Source of the DNA: Spirochaetaceae bacterium | GTDB taxonomy: Bacteria; Spirochaetota; Spirochaetia; JABEVK01 | DNA length: 7,738 nucleotides | NCBI GenBank assembly: GCA_023265735.1 | Contig: JAHFSN010000084.1 | Span: forward strand, 1 to 7,738 | Direction of reading: 5' to 3' | Notes under the pieces: model-generated | What the model was told of the DNA's origin: nothing | Databases searched by the model: none | What the model saw: the letters and a program-made list of their open reading frames with translations, nothing else | Position numbers and translations under genes: made by a program | In this document: positions 1 to 6,350 of the stretch, piece after piece | Position numbering within the stretch: position 1 is the first letter of the stretch | How the letters are laid out: each line of letters starts with the position of its first letter

Positions 1-1
1 T

Positions 2-535
2 ATCCGCAATTACGACCTGGTGGACCTGAGGCGCTGTTTCAGCATGGTTCCTCAGACGACCTTTCTCTTTTCCGACAGCATGAAGAACAACATCGCCTTT
101 TCCAACGCCGGTGCCGACGAGGCCCGGTTGCGCCAGATGGCGGAACTCTCGACCATTAGCCGAGACATGGACACCTTCAGCCAAGGCTGGGAAACCATGG
201 TCGGAGAGCGAGGCGTGACCCTTTCCGGGGGCCAGAAGCAGCGTCTCTCCCTTTCCCGGGCCCTGGCCGCTGACGCCCCCATCCTCATCCTCGACGACGC
301 CCTTTCGGCCGTCGACGTGGAAACCGAGGAGAAGATCATCCGCCACCTCCAGGACAGCCGGGCCGGAAAGACCAATATCCTCATTTCCCACCGCGTCAAC
401 ACCTTACGGCACTGTTCCCGGATCATCGTCCTGAGCGAGGGCAGGATCGTCCAGGAAGGCACCCACGATCAGCTCATGGGCGAAGAGGGGCTCTACTCGG
501 AGATCGCCCGACTGCAGCACGTGGAGGCCCTATGA
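2..535 (+). CDS. ABC exporter half-transporter, first subunit (C-terminal part only, degenerate ATP site)
   Basis: The gene runs in from the left edge, so only about 177 C-terminal residues are visible, all of them nucleotide-binding domain. The order is: Q-loop (MVPQTTFLFSDS), canonical signature LSGGQ (bases 221-235), Walker B ILILDD, D-loop SAVD and H-loop ISHR. The residue after the Walker B Asp, normally the catalytic Glu, is Asp here (codon 296-298). This pattern is known from the degenerate subunit of heterodimeric exporters such as MdlA, BmrC/YheI and TM287. The membrane domain and Walker A lie outside the window. The stop overlaps the start of the next gene (ATGA), so the two are translationally coupled and probably form one transporter. 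The substrate cannot be read from sequence; drugs, lipids or peptides are all possible. A GTG at base 20 is an internal codon, because the frame is open to the window edge and homology continues through it. Confidence 0.93.
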   Translation: MRNYDLVDLRRCFSMVPQTTFLFSDSMKNNIAFSNAGADEARLRQMAELSTISRDMDTFSQGWETMVGERGVTLSGGQKQRLSLSRALAADAPILILDDALSAVDVETEEKIIRHLQDSRAGKTNILISHRVNTLRHCSRIIVLSEGRIVQEGTHDQLMGEEGLYSEIARLQHVEAL

Positions 536-2298
536 GCGACTCGGAACTCCTCCCCAAATTCGACCTTCATCTCGTCCGCAAGCTCATGGCCTCTTTGAAG
601 CCCTACACGGGCGCAGTTGTCGTTTCCCTGGTAGCACTGCTGGTCTCGGCGGGTGCCGAACTGGCGGTGCCCATCCTTCTTCAGAACGGTATCGATAAAG
701 GGATTCTTCAAAAGGACTTGGCTCACCTGACCCTGGTCTCAGGAACGATCCTGGGCATGATTCTTCTGGGAATGGTCGCGTCGTTCTTCCAGGTCTATCT
801 GCTGTCCCGGGTCACCCAGGATGTGATGAAGGACATCCGGACGACTCTCTTCGCTCACTTTCAGCGTCAGAGTTCTCAGTACCTCTACAACCACCCCGTG
901 GGGAAACTGGTGTCAGCGGTGACCAGCGACGTGGCCACCCTGAGCGACTTCTTCAACACCCTGTTCACCTCGCTGCTCAAGGACTTTCTGGTGATGCTGG
1001 GGGTGGTGGTGGCCCTCTTCGTCCTTGATGCCCAGCTCGCCTTCTTCACCGTGCTGAGCCTGCCTCCGGTGCTGGTCCTGGTGGCGTTCTTCCGCATTTG
1101 GAGCCGAGGGGCCTTCCGGCTCGTCCGGGCCCAGGTCAGCCGGGTCAACGCCTTCCTTTCGGAACACCTTCAGGGCATCGCGGTGGTCCAGCTCTTCGGC
1201 CGCGAAAAGGCCAGCCGGGAAGCCTTTGCCAAGGAGAACGAGGGGCTGCTCCACGCCAACCTCACCGAACTCATGGTCAACGCCGTCTTCCGCCCCCTCA
1301 TCGACGTCCTCTGGGCGGTTTCCCTGGCCTTCCTCATTTGGTTTGGTACGGGACAGTCCCTGCACCACGCCGTGACCCTCGGGGTGCTCATCGCGTTCAT
1401 CAACCTGGTGGGAAGGTTCTATCAGCCCGTGGGGAGCCTGGCAGAAAACTTCACGCTGCTCCAGTCGGCCATGGCCGGCGGCGAGCGGGTCTTTGGCTAC
1501 CTGGGCGAAGCCCGGCCCATCCCCGACCGGGGGACCCGTCCGCTCTCGAACGCGGGCCAGGGCACCATCGAATTCGAAAACGTGGAGTTCCGTTATCTGC
1601 CCGACGAGCCCGTCCTCAACGGGTTGACGTTTCGCGTAGAAGAGGGGGAGACGGTGGCTCTGGTGGGCTACACCGGGGCGGGCAAGACTACGATCACCAA
1701 CCTTCTCACAAGGATGTGGGACATCGACCGCGGAGCTATCCGCTTTGGCGGCTATGAATTGAAGGAATTCCGCCTCGACAGCCTCCGGAGGGGCATCCAG
1801 AGCGTTCTGCAGGACGTCTTCCTCTTCTCGGGCACCATCTACGACAACATCGATCTGGGGCGGGGACTCTCCCGAGACCGGATTGAGGAGGTTTGCCGCC
1901 AGGTCCAGGCCCACGAATTCATCGAGAAGCTCCCCCTGGGCTACGACACGCCTCTCAACGAAGGGGCCACTACCCTCTCGGCCGGCCAGCGGCAGCTTCT
2001 TTCGTTTGCCCGGGTCCTGGCCCAGGATCCCCGGGTACTCATCCTCGACGAGGCCACGGCCAACATCGACACCGAAACCGAAATCCTCATCCAGAGGGCC
2101 CTGGGGGAACTGCTGAAGGGCCGCACGAGCCTCGTCATCGCCCACCGTCTGTCGACCATCCGCCGGGCCCACCGCATCCTTGTCCTCGATGCGGGGCGGA
2201 TCGCCGAGGAAGGCACCCACGAACAGCTCATGGAACAGAAGGGCTTCTACTACAACCTCTACAAGCTGCAGTACGAGAAGGGATCGTCTTCCGAGTAG
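532..2298 (+). CDS. ABC exporter half-transporter, second subunit (membrane domain + ATPase)
   Basis: The protein has 588 residues, the usual length for a type IV (exporter-fold) half-transporter. Residues 1-320 form the membrane domain, with hydrophobic helices near 26-48, 67-92, 141-165, 170-190, 255-275 and 280-300. Residues 340-588 form the ATPase domain: Walker A GYTGAGKTT (379-387), Q-loop Gln427, signature LSAGQ (482-486), Walker B with Asp506 and catalytic Glu507, D-loop ANID (510-513) and H-loop His538. Catalytic Glu is present but the signature is altered (LSAGQ instead of LSGGQ), the reverse of the preceding subunit. This matches the MdlB, BmrD/YheH and TM288 partner of a heterodimer. 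The ATG overlaps the previous stop, with a GGAGG at 523-527. It ends 7 bp from the convergent YaaR gene with no terminator between. It acts in the inner membrane, presumably as an ATP-driven exporter; the substrate is unknown. Confidence 0.95.
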   Translation: MSDSELLPKFDLHLVRKLMASLKPYTGAVVVSLVALLVSAGAELAVPILLQNGIDKGILQKDLAHLTLVSGTILGMILLGMVASFFQVYLLSRVTQDVMKDIRTTLFAHFQRQSSQYLYNHPVGKLVSAVTSDVATLSDFFNTLFTSLLKDFLVMLGVVVALFVLDAQLAFFTVLSLPPVLVLVAFFRIWSRGAFRLVRAQVSRVNAFLSEHLQGIAVVQLFGREKASREAFAKENEGLLHANLTELMVNAVFRPLIDVLWAVSLAFLIWFGTGQSLHHAVTLGVLIAFINLVGRFYQPVGSLAENFTLLQSAMAGGERVFGYLGEARPIPDRGTRPLSNAGQGTIEFENVEFRYLPDEPVLNGLTFRVEEGETVALVGYTGAGKTTITNLLTRMWDIDRGAIRFGGYELKEFRLDSLRRGIQSVLQDVFLFSGTIYDNIDLGRGLSRDRIEEVCRQVQAHEFIEKLPLGYDTPLNEGATTLSAGQRQLLSFARVLAQDPRVLILDEATANIDTETEILIQRALGELLKGRTSLVIAHRLSTIRRAHRILVLDAGRIAEEGTHEQLMEQKGFYYNLYKLQYEKGSSSE

Positions 2299-2305
2299 GA
2301 GATAC

Positions 2306-2809
2306 TTAGTGGCGGAGGTCGACGAGAAGCCCGTGGAGCTCGTCGACCTTGCGCAGAATTTCCAGCTTGTCCCTCTGGTTCTGCAGGACGTAGGCCCCGA
2401 GCTTTTCCAGCTTCTCGTCGATGATGTGGAGCACCGCGTACTTGGGTTTACGCATGTCCTTGCGCAGCCGGCCCTCGGTCTCGGCGAGCTCCACGGACCC
2501 ATCGATCACCTGGCGGATGAATCGTCCCACGGCCTTCTTGTAATTGACGATGTTTTCCGGGCTGGGATTATCCGCCAGCTGCTGGCCGCTCGCGTAGACC
2601 TCGTCGAGGAGGGTTTCCAGGGGCTCCTTGGCACCCGCGGCGGGTGTCCCGGCGACCGGACCGGCCTCGGGGCCTTCGGTGGCCGCCTTGGTCAAGAATC
2701 CCAGAAACCCCGTCTTGCTGGCTTGGCCGGTGCGCTTTCCCTTCGGTGAGGGGTCGTCCTTCCGGGGAAGGAAGGGCTGAAGAAATCCAGGACCGGTGAT
2801 CCTATCCAT
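2306..2809 (-). CDS. YaaR/DUF327 family protein
   Basis: The product has 167 residues. About 60 N-terminal residues are low-complexity (Pro, Gly, Ala, Lys rich) and probably flexible. A helical domain follows (about 62-167), ending in IDEKLEKLGAYVLQNQ and VDELHGLLVDL, which resemble the C-terminus of Bacillus YaaR-type DUF327 proteins. There is no signal peptide or membrane helix, so it is likely cytoplasmic. The biochemical function of the family is not known to me. The chosen ATG overlaps the end of the bactofilin gene by 8 nt, with no clear ribosome binding site, so translation probably depends on coupling. A TTG 12 codons upstream is open but adds a stretch unlike the family. As last gene of the M23-bactofilin operon it may take part in the same shape or envelope process; that is inference from position only. 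Confidence 0.8.
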   Translation of the reverse strand: MDRITGPGFLQPFLPRKDDPSPKGKRTGQASKTGFLGFLTKAATEGPEAGPVAGTPAAGAKEPLETLLDEVYASGQQLADNPSPENIVNYKKAVGRFIRQVIDGSVELAETEGRLRKDMRKPKYAVLHIIDEKLEKLGAYVLQNQRDKLEILRKVDELHGLLVDLRH

Positions 2810-3245
2810 GACTGAGCGGCGTGGAAACCACCGCCCGCCGGTCAATCTTCAGGGTGTAGCTCTTCTGGGTCCGCAGGGGCAGAATTCCCTCTTCCCGAAT
2901 CTGAGGCGTCGAGCAGCAGTAGCCCTCGACCAGGACGCCGCGCTCCATTTGGATTCGCGGGGCAAAGAGGTTGCCGATGACCAGGGCCGTGGCCAGGAGG
3001 GTGATGCGCTCGCTGGCGAACAGGTCGCCCTTGACCACCCCTCCGATCACAATATCCCGCCCTGTCAGGGTACCCTTGACCCGGCCTGTCGGGGAAACGA
3101 AGATGCGTCCATCGGTGGTGACCGCCCCATGGTAGTCGCCATCCACACGAAAGTACCCGTGCACCGAGGTGTCCCCCTTCACCGAAGACCCCAGGCCTAC
3201 CAGGGTGTTGATGAAGGCGGAGCCATCGGGGAGACTTTCTTTCAC
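2802..3245 (-). CDS. Bactofilin (polymer-forming cytoskeletal protein)
   Basis: The product has 147 residues. A short N-terminal tail (1-22) is followed by a body of short beta-strand repeats of the type G-x-V-x-G-x-hydrophobic (for example SSVKGDTSVHGYFRVDGDYHG and RDIVIGGVVKGDLFA). This is the pattern of the right-handed beta-helix of bactofilins (DUF583). Bactofilins polymerise without nucleotide, often at the inner membrane, and guide cell-wall enzymes. A tail of about 30 residues, including a Cys-Cys pair (VEGYCCST), follows the core. The start is GTG, overlapping the stop of the M23 gene (GTGA), with AAGGAT at 3251-3256 five bases upstream. The pairing with an M23 peptidase parallels CcmA with Csd1 in Helicobacter and BacA with LmdC in other bacteria, so a role in localising wall remodelling and setting cell shape is likely. 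Confidence 0.92.
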   Translation of the reverse strand: MKESLPDGSAFINTLVGLGSSVKGDTSVHGYFRVDGDYHGAVTTDGRIFVSPTGRVKGTLTGRDIVIGGVVKGDLFASERITLLATALVIGNLFAPRIQMERGVLVEGYCCSTPQIREEGILPLRTQKSYTLKIDRRAVVSTPLSHG

Positions 3246-4279
3246 GGCGCATCCTTGTCGAAGAGGTTGGAGGAGAAGCTCAGGTACTTGGTGGGATCGA
3301 CGACTTCGGTGCCGATTCTCACCTCGTAGTGAAGGTGGGGTCCCGTGGCCAGACCCGTGGCCCCCATGGCCGCGATCACCTGGCCGCGGACCACGTCCTG
3401 GCCCTTGGTCACGTAGGCCCGGGACAGGTGTCCGTACCGGGTCGAGAACCCATAGTTGTGTTTCAGGTCGACGTAGTTGCCGTACCCCAGGGCCTCGTAG
3501 TCGACCTTGGCGACCTTGCCGTTGGCCGTGGCCACCACGGGGGTCCCCATCCGCTGGGCAATGTCAATGCCCTTGTGGAGGTACCACTGGCCCGTGAAGG
3601 GGTGGATGGCGGGACCAAACGGGGTGGTGATCCATCCCCGGACGTCCTTGAGGGGCCAGAGGGTGGGAATATCGACCAAAAGCGACTTCTGGGACGAAAG
3701 GACGTTGCTGATCTGGGAAAGGGGTTCCGAGGCGGTGGCCATGTAGGTGCGCAGGTTCTTCAGCTCGCCCACCTCGCGGACGGCCCCCTGCTCGACCTGC
3801 TGAAGGCCGATGAGCGAGGCCAAATCGCCGCGAACCTGGGCGTTGGGAGCGGCCTGGGGCGGGGAGACGCCCACCACGCCCATGGTGGAGTTCAGGCTGT
3901 CTTCAAACTGACGGGCCACGCTGCGCAGCTGGGAGACTTCTTCCCTGACCATGTCGAGGTTGGTTTGCGCGGCCTCCAGGTGGTCGCTCTTCTGGGCCAG
4001 GAGTCGGTTAATCCCCGTGTAGCTGGTGGAGTACCAGAGGAACGCGCCCAGGACACCCAGGGCAATGAGACCCAGGAACCCCAGGGCAAACACGGAAACT
4101 TTGAAGTTGATAATCTTCCGCTCGGAGTGCGGAATGAGCATGATGGTGAAATTTTGGCGGCCAAAAGACCAAAAACGGCCGAGAGATTCTCGAAATCGGC
4201 TGAACAGGCCCCGGAAACCGCGTTTGACCTGCCGAGACACCTGATCTTCCCAATTCTTGTATTGACTGACCGGTGACAA
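3242..4279 (-). CDS. Membrane-anchored M23 (LytM-type) peptidoglycan endopeptidase
   Basis: With a TTG start at 4279 the product has 345 residues. Residues 1-61 are basic and cytoplasmic, 62-83 form one membrane helix, about 94-126 look like a coiled coil, and the LytM domain fills about 205-340. All metal-site residues of an active M23 enzyme are visible: HKGID (His235, Asp239), the YGH histidine (His284) and HLH (His315, His317). It should cut peptide cross-links of peptidoglycan from the outer face of the inner membrane. The open frame extends to an ATG at 4417, but that extension lies upstream of a good TTGACA-17-TAGCCT promoter and reads like non-coding sequence. The TTG has GGAGGG at 4288-4293. 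A GTG at 4240 is the other possible start. The gene overlaps the bactofilin start, and the cytoplasmic head could dock the bactofilin filament. Confidence 0.92.
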   Translation of the reverse strand: MSPVSQYKNWEDQVSRQVKRGFRGLFSRFRESLGRFWSFGRQNFTIMLIPHSERKIINFKVSVFALGFLGLIALGVLGAFLWYSTSYTGINRLLAQKSDHLEAAQTNLDMVREEVSQLRSVARQFEDSLNSTMGVVGVSPPQAAPNAQVRGDLASLIGLQQVEQGAVREVGELKNLRTYMATASEPLSQISNVLSSQKSLLVDIPTLWPLKDVRGWITTPFGPAIHPFTGQWYLHKGIDIAQRMGTPVVATANGKVAKVDYEALGYGNYVDLKHNYGFSTRYGHLSRAYVTKGQDVVRGQVIAAMGATGLATGPHLHYEVRIGTEVVDPTKYLSFSSNLFDKDAP

Positions 4280-4316
4280 GCCCTCTTCCCTCCGATGTGG
4301 AAATCGGTATCTGTGA

Positions 4317-4345
4317 AGGCTATCCGCTTCGGGGGGATTTGTCAA
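4317..4345 (-). promoter_or_regulatory. Sigma-70-type promoter for the M23-bactofilin-YaaR operon
   Basis: On the minus strand a perfect -35 TTGACA (4340-4345) is followed after 17 bp by TAGCCT (4317-4322), a weak -10. Transcription would start near 4310, giving a leader of about 30 nt to the TTG start at 4279. The candidate supports that start over the ATG at 4417. Confidence 0.5.
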
Positions 4346-4351
4346 TTCAGG

Positions 4352-4380
4352 TTGACCAATGAGGGGTTCTGTTGTAAATT
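4352..4380 (+). promoter_or_regulatory. Sigma-70-type promoter for the tatD-like operon
   Basis: TTGACC (4352-4357, five of six consensus bases) is separated by 17 bp from TAAATT (4375-4380, four of six). Transcription would begin near 4387, leaving a leader of about 84 nt before the ATG at 4471. Its -35 lies only 6 bp from the -35 of the divergent M23 promoter, so the two polymerase sites would compete or share a regulator. Confidence 0.5.
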
Positions 4381-4386
4381 TCTGAG

Positions 4387-4405
4387 CGAAGGACTTTGTC
4401 CTTCG
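4387..4405. repeat. Perfect 8-bp inverted repeat (hairpin or operator) in the divergent promoter region
   Basis: CGAAGGAC, a 3-base spacer (TTT) and GTCCTTCG form a perfect dyad. It begins at the predicted transcription start of the tatD-like operon, so it could be an operator overlapping the start site or a hairpin at the very 5' end of that mRNA. It is not followed by a T-run on the plus strand, so a terminator is unlikely. Confidence 0.6.
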
Positions 4406-4470
4406 ATTCCCGGACATGACTGTTTACCTCGTCTGTGGCCCGTTCGTCATTCAATCGTTGCGGAGAGCTC

Positions 4471-5250
4471 ATGAAACTATTCGATACTCACTCCCATCTC
4501 AGCCTGATCCACGATGATCACATCGAGCAATTGCTCATCGCTCAGGAAGCCAAACGGGAGAGCGTTGTGGGGATCCTGAGCATCACCAATAACATCGGCG
4601 ATTTCTTTACGGTGCATGAGAATCTCAAGACAGCGTCCAACGTGTTTTTTGCCGTGGGAGTGTCCCCTTCTGAAGTCCTCCATCCGGGCCGGGAATGGGA
4701 GCAGAAGGTCATGCAGGGGGCGGCCTTGGAACGCGTGGTCGCCGTGGGCGAAACCGGTCTGGACTACGAGAAGAAGTACGGCGACAAGAAGAGCCAGATC
4801 GACCTCTTTTTGAGGCAGCTCGAGCTGGCCGGACGTCTCAATCTCCCCGCCGTCATCCACAACCGCGGAGCCGGCGAGGATGTCCTGGCCATCCTGCGTG
4901 ACAAGATCCCCTCCCGCGGTGCCATTCTTCACTGCTACTCAGAGAACGTGGCCTTCGCCAGGAAGGCCCTCGACCTCAACGTGTACATCAGTTTTGCGGG
5001 GAACGTGACCTACCGAAATGCCCGGGAAATCCAGGAGACGGCCATCGAAATGCCCCTCGACCGGATGCTCATCGAGTCGGAGAGCCCGTTCCTCATTCCC
5101 AGTGAGCACCGCGGAAAGCGCAACAAACCCAGCTACCTCCCTTCGACCCTCTACCACATCGCCGAACTGCGGAACGAGGACCCCGAAAAGGTGGCCGATC
5201 AGATTTTTCAGAACAGCTTGAACGTTTTCAACCTTAACGGAAAGCTTTGA
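4471..5250 (+). CDS. TatD-family metal-dependent hydrolase (YcfH-like)
   Basis: The product has 259 residues, the normal length for the family (DNase or related phosphodiesterase, TIM-barrel amidohydrolase fold, cytoplasmic). The order of motifs follows E. coli YcfH: DTHSHL (His7, His9), GETGLDYE (Glu94), VIHNRGAGED (His130), LHCYSE (His154), ISFAGNVTYRNA, ESESPFL (202-208) and HRGKRNKP. Two departures are visible. The conserved metal-binding Asp of ETDSPYL is Glu204, and the GxHP motif reads GVSP (Ser65). The start is the ATG at 4471, with GGAG at 4462-4465 and family homology beginning at once; a GTG at 4435 would add 12 unrelated residues. It is transcribed with the helical-protein gene 16 nt downstream. 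Substrate is uncertain: 3'-5' DNase, RNase and D-aminoacyl-tRNA deacylase activities have been reported for relatives. Confidence 0.92.
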   Translation: MKLFDTHSHLSLIHDDHIEQLLIAQEAKRESVVGILSITNNIGDFFTVHENLKTASNVFFAVGVSPSEVLHPGREWEQKVMQGAALERVVAVGETGLDYEKKYGDKKSQIDLFLRQLELAGRLNLPAVIHNRGAGEDVLAILRDKIPSRGAILHCYSENVAFARKALDLNVYISFAGNVTYRNAREIQETAIEMPLDRMLIESESPFLIPSEHRGKRNKPSYLPSTLYHIAELRNEDPEKVADQIFQNSLNVFNLNGKL

Positions 5251-5266
5251 ACAGGAGACACGAGTA

Positions 5267-5845
5267 ATGGCGCTCATCAAGTCGGCCCTCGAGTTGGCCA
5301 TGGAAAGAACCCAAGGATTGACCGTCGACAAGGAAGAGCTGCGGCGCAAGGAGCTGGTGACCCTGGGCCGGGTGGCCGCGTCCAAGGCCATGGAAGAGGG
5401 GGTGGATTCCTTTGAGACCTCCCTCCAAACCCAGGAAAAGGCCCTGTCGAAGGCCGAATGGGCTATCTACGTCGAGGGTGCGGCCGACAACCTCCTGAGC
5501 CGCATCGTCCTGGCCACCGACCCCAACTCGGCGGCGGCCCTCGCCCGGGCCACCGAGCTTCTGGAACGGCTCACGAAGAAGAAAGCTGGCGCCGTGCTCC
5601 AGAAGGCCGCGGGAATGCTGAAGCAGTACGGTACCGAACTCGGCCAGCTGAGGGCCGCCATCGGGCAGCAGCTGGGACCGCAGCTGAGGCAGCGGGCCCA
5701 GCAGCAGGGGGTGAACCCGGCGACCTACCAGATGGAAAAGGACCCTGCGTACCTCAAGGTCCTGGCCGAGAACCTGGAACCCCTCCGGGCCGAGTACCAG
5801 CAGGCCCTGGACCAGCTCAAAGCCGAGGTCCGCGCGGCACTCTAG
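5267..5845 (+). CDS. Small all-helical protein of unknown function (possibly DUF6657 family)
   Basis: The product has 192 residues rich in Ala, Leu, Glu, Gln and Lys, with no Cys, no signal peptide and no hydrophobic membrane stretch. It reads as a soluble, mostly helical protein. Helices can be suggested at 1-16, 22-45, 50-78, 84-103 and 105-138, with a final heptad-like helix at 157-192 that could form a coiled coil. The opening MALIKSALELAMERT resembles spirochaete proteins that I believe belong to DUF6657; this is from memory. An AGGAG at 5253-5257 lies 9 nt before the ATG, and the gene follows the tatD-like stop by 16 nt, so both share one mRNA. GC-rich third positions match the neighbours. 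It ends 4 bp from the convergent kinase gene. No catalytic motif is seen; a structural or adaptor role is possible. Confidence 0.82.
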   Translation: MALIKSALELAMERTQGLTVDKEELRRKELVTLGRVAASKAMEEGVDSFETSLQTQEKALSKAEWAIYVEGAADNLLSRIVLATDPNSAAALARATELLERLTKKKAGAVLQKAAGMLKQYGTELGQLRAAIGQQLGPQLRQRAQQQGVNPATYQMEKDPAYLKVLAENLEPLRAEYQQALDQLKAEVRAAL

Positions 5846-5849
5846 CCCG

Positions 5850-6350
5850 TCATCGTACCAGGGCGACGAGGCGGTTGGCCGTGGTTTCCAGGGGTTCCTG
5901 ACCCACGGCGAGTCGCAGGTCGGCCCAGGACTCGTAGAGGGGCCGGCGCTCGTCAAAGAGGTCCCGGAGGGTCTGACCCGGCTTCAGCACGACGCCCCGG
6001 GTCACCATGTCCCCCAGCCGTCTTTCAATTTCGTCGTAGGGCACGTCGAGCCAAACCACGGTTCCCAGGGATTTCAGCTGGGCCATGCCCCGGGCATGGT
6101 AGACCGCGCTCCCCCCCGTAGAGACCACGGACTGAGTCACAGAGAGCGCCGCCAGGAGCCCATCCTCGGCGTCCAGAAAGCCCTTCGCTCCCCGGGCCAG
6201 GATCTCCGAAAGTTTCATGCCCTCCTGTCTCTGCAGGAGGAGGTCCGTATCCACAAAATCGAACCCGAGTCCTTTGGCGGCCAGGACCCCGACCGTACTC
6301 TTTCCGCTGGCGGGCATACCGATGAGGATGACGTTGGAAGGAACGCTCAT
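5850..6350 (-). CDS. Shikimate-kinase-like P-loop kinase (substrate doubtful)
   Basis: The product has 166 residues, the size of AroK. Visible motifs are Walker A GMPASGKST (11-19), the DTD pair (Asp34, Asp36), STGGSAVY (77-84), a WLDVP strand (100-104) and RRPLYESWAD (135-144). The fold and ATP site are those of shikimate kinase. However, the Arg that binds shikimate in the FR-x-x-E motif is missing (Phe58-Leu59), the GGG loop reads GGS, and the lid reads RGVVLKPGQTL instead of RPLL. This combination recurs, as I recall, in a separate group annotated as shikimate kinase in spirochaetes and clostridia. The start ATG overlaps the folE stop (ATGA); an open extension upstream lies wholly inside folE. 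No other aro genes are near. It may phosphorylate shikimate or a different small molecule. Confidence 0.85.
   Translation of the reverse strand: MSVPSNVILIGMPASGKSTVGVLAAKGLGFDFVDTDLLLQRQEGMKLSEILARGAKGFLDAEDGLLAALSVTQSVVSTGGSAVYHARGMAQLKSLGTVVWLDVPYDEIERRLGDMVTRGVVLKPGQTLRDLFDERRPLYESWADLRLAVGQEPLETTANRLVALVR

Noticed and set aside
1098..1757. A 219-codon plus-strand frame inside the ABC gene
   Set aside because: It is a shifted frame of the same coding region, with Arg/Pro/Gly-rich low-complexity sequence and no start context.
913..2502. A 529-codon open frame on the minus strand opposite the ABC transporter gene
   Set aside because: It is antisense to a fully motif-supported ABC gene, its product is Gly/Glu/Pro/Arg rich without recognisable domains, and it runs into the YaaR gene. 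Long antisense frames are common in GC-rich genes.
2180..2749. A 189-codon plus-strand frame spanning the ABC gene end and the antisense of YaaR
   Set aside because: It is the shadow of the YaaR gene, which has family-level similarity on the opposite strand.
3329..4276. A 315-codon plus-strand frame opposite the M23 peptidase
   Set aside because: The minus strand carries a complete M23 metal site and membrane anchor; this frame is its antisense shadow.
4385..4406. The dyad at 4387-4405 as a Rho-independent terminator
   Set aside because: No gene ends near it and no T-run follows on either strand; it sits at a predicted promoter, so an operator or leader hairpin is more likely.
5234..5956. 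A 240-codon minus-strand frame opposite the helical-protein gene
   Set aside because: The plus-strand gene has a ribosome binding site and operon spacing; the antisense product has no recognisable features and would overlap the convergent kinase gene end.
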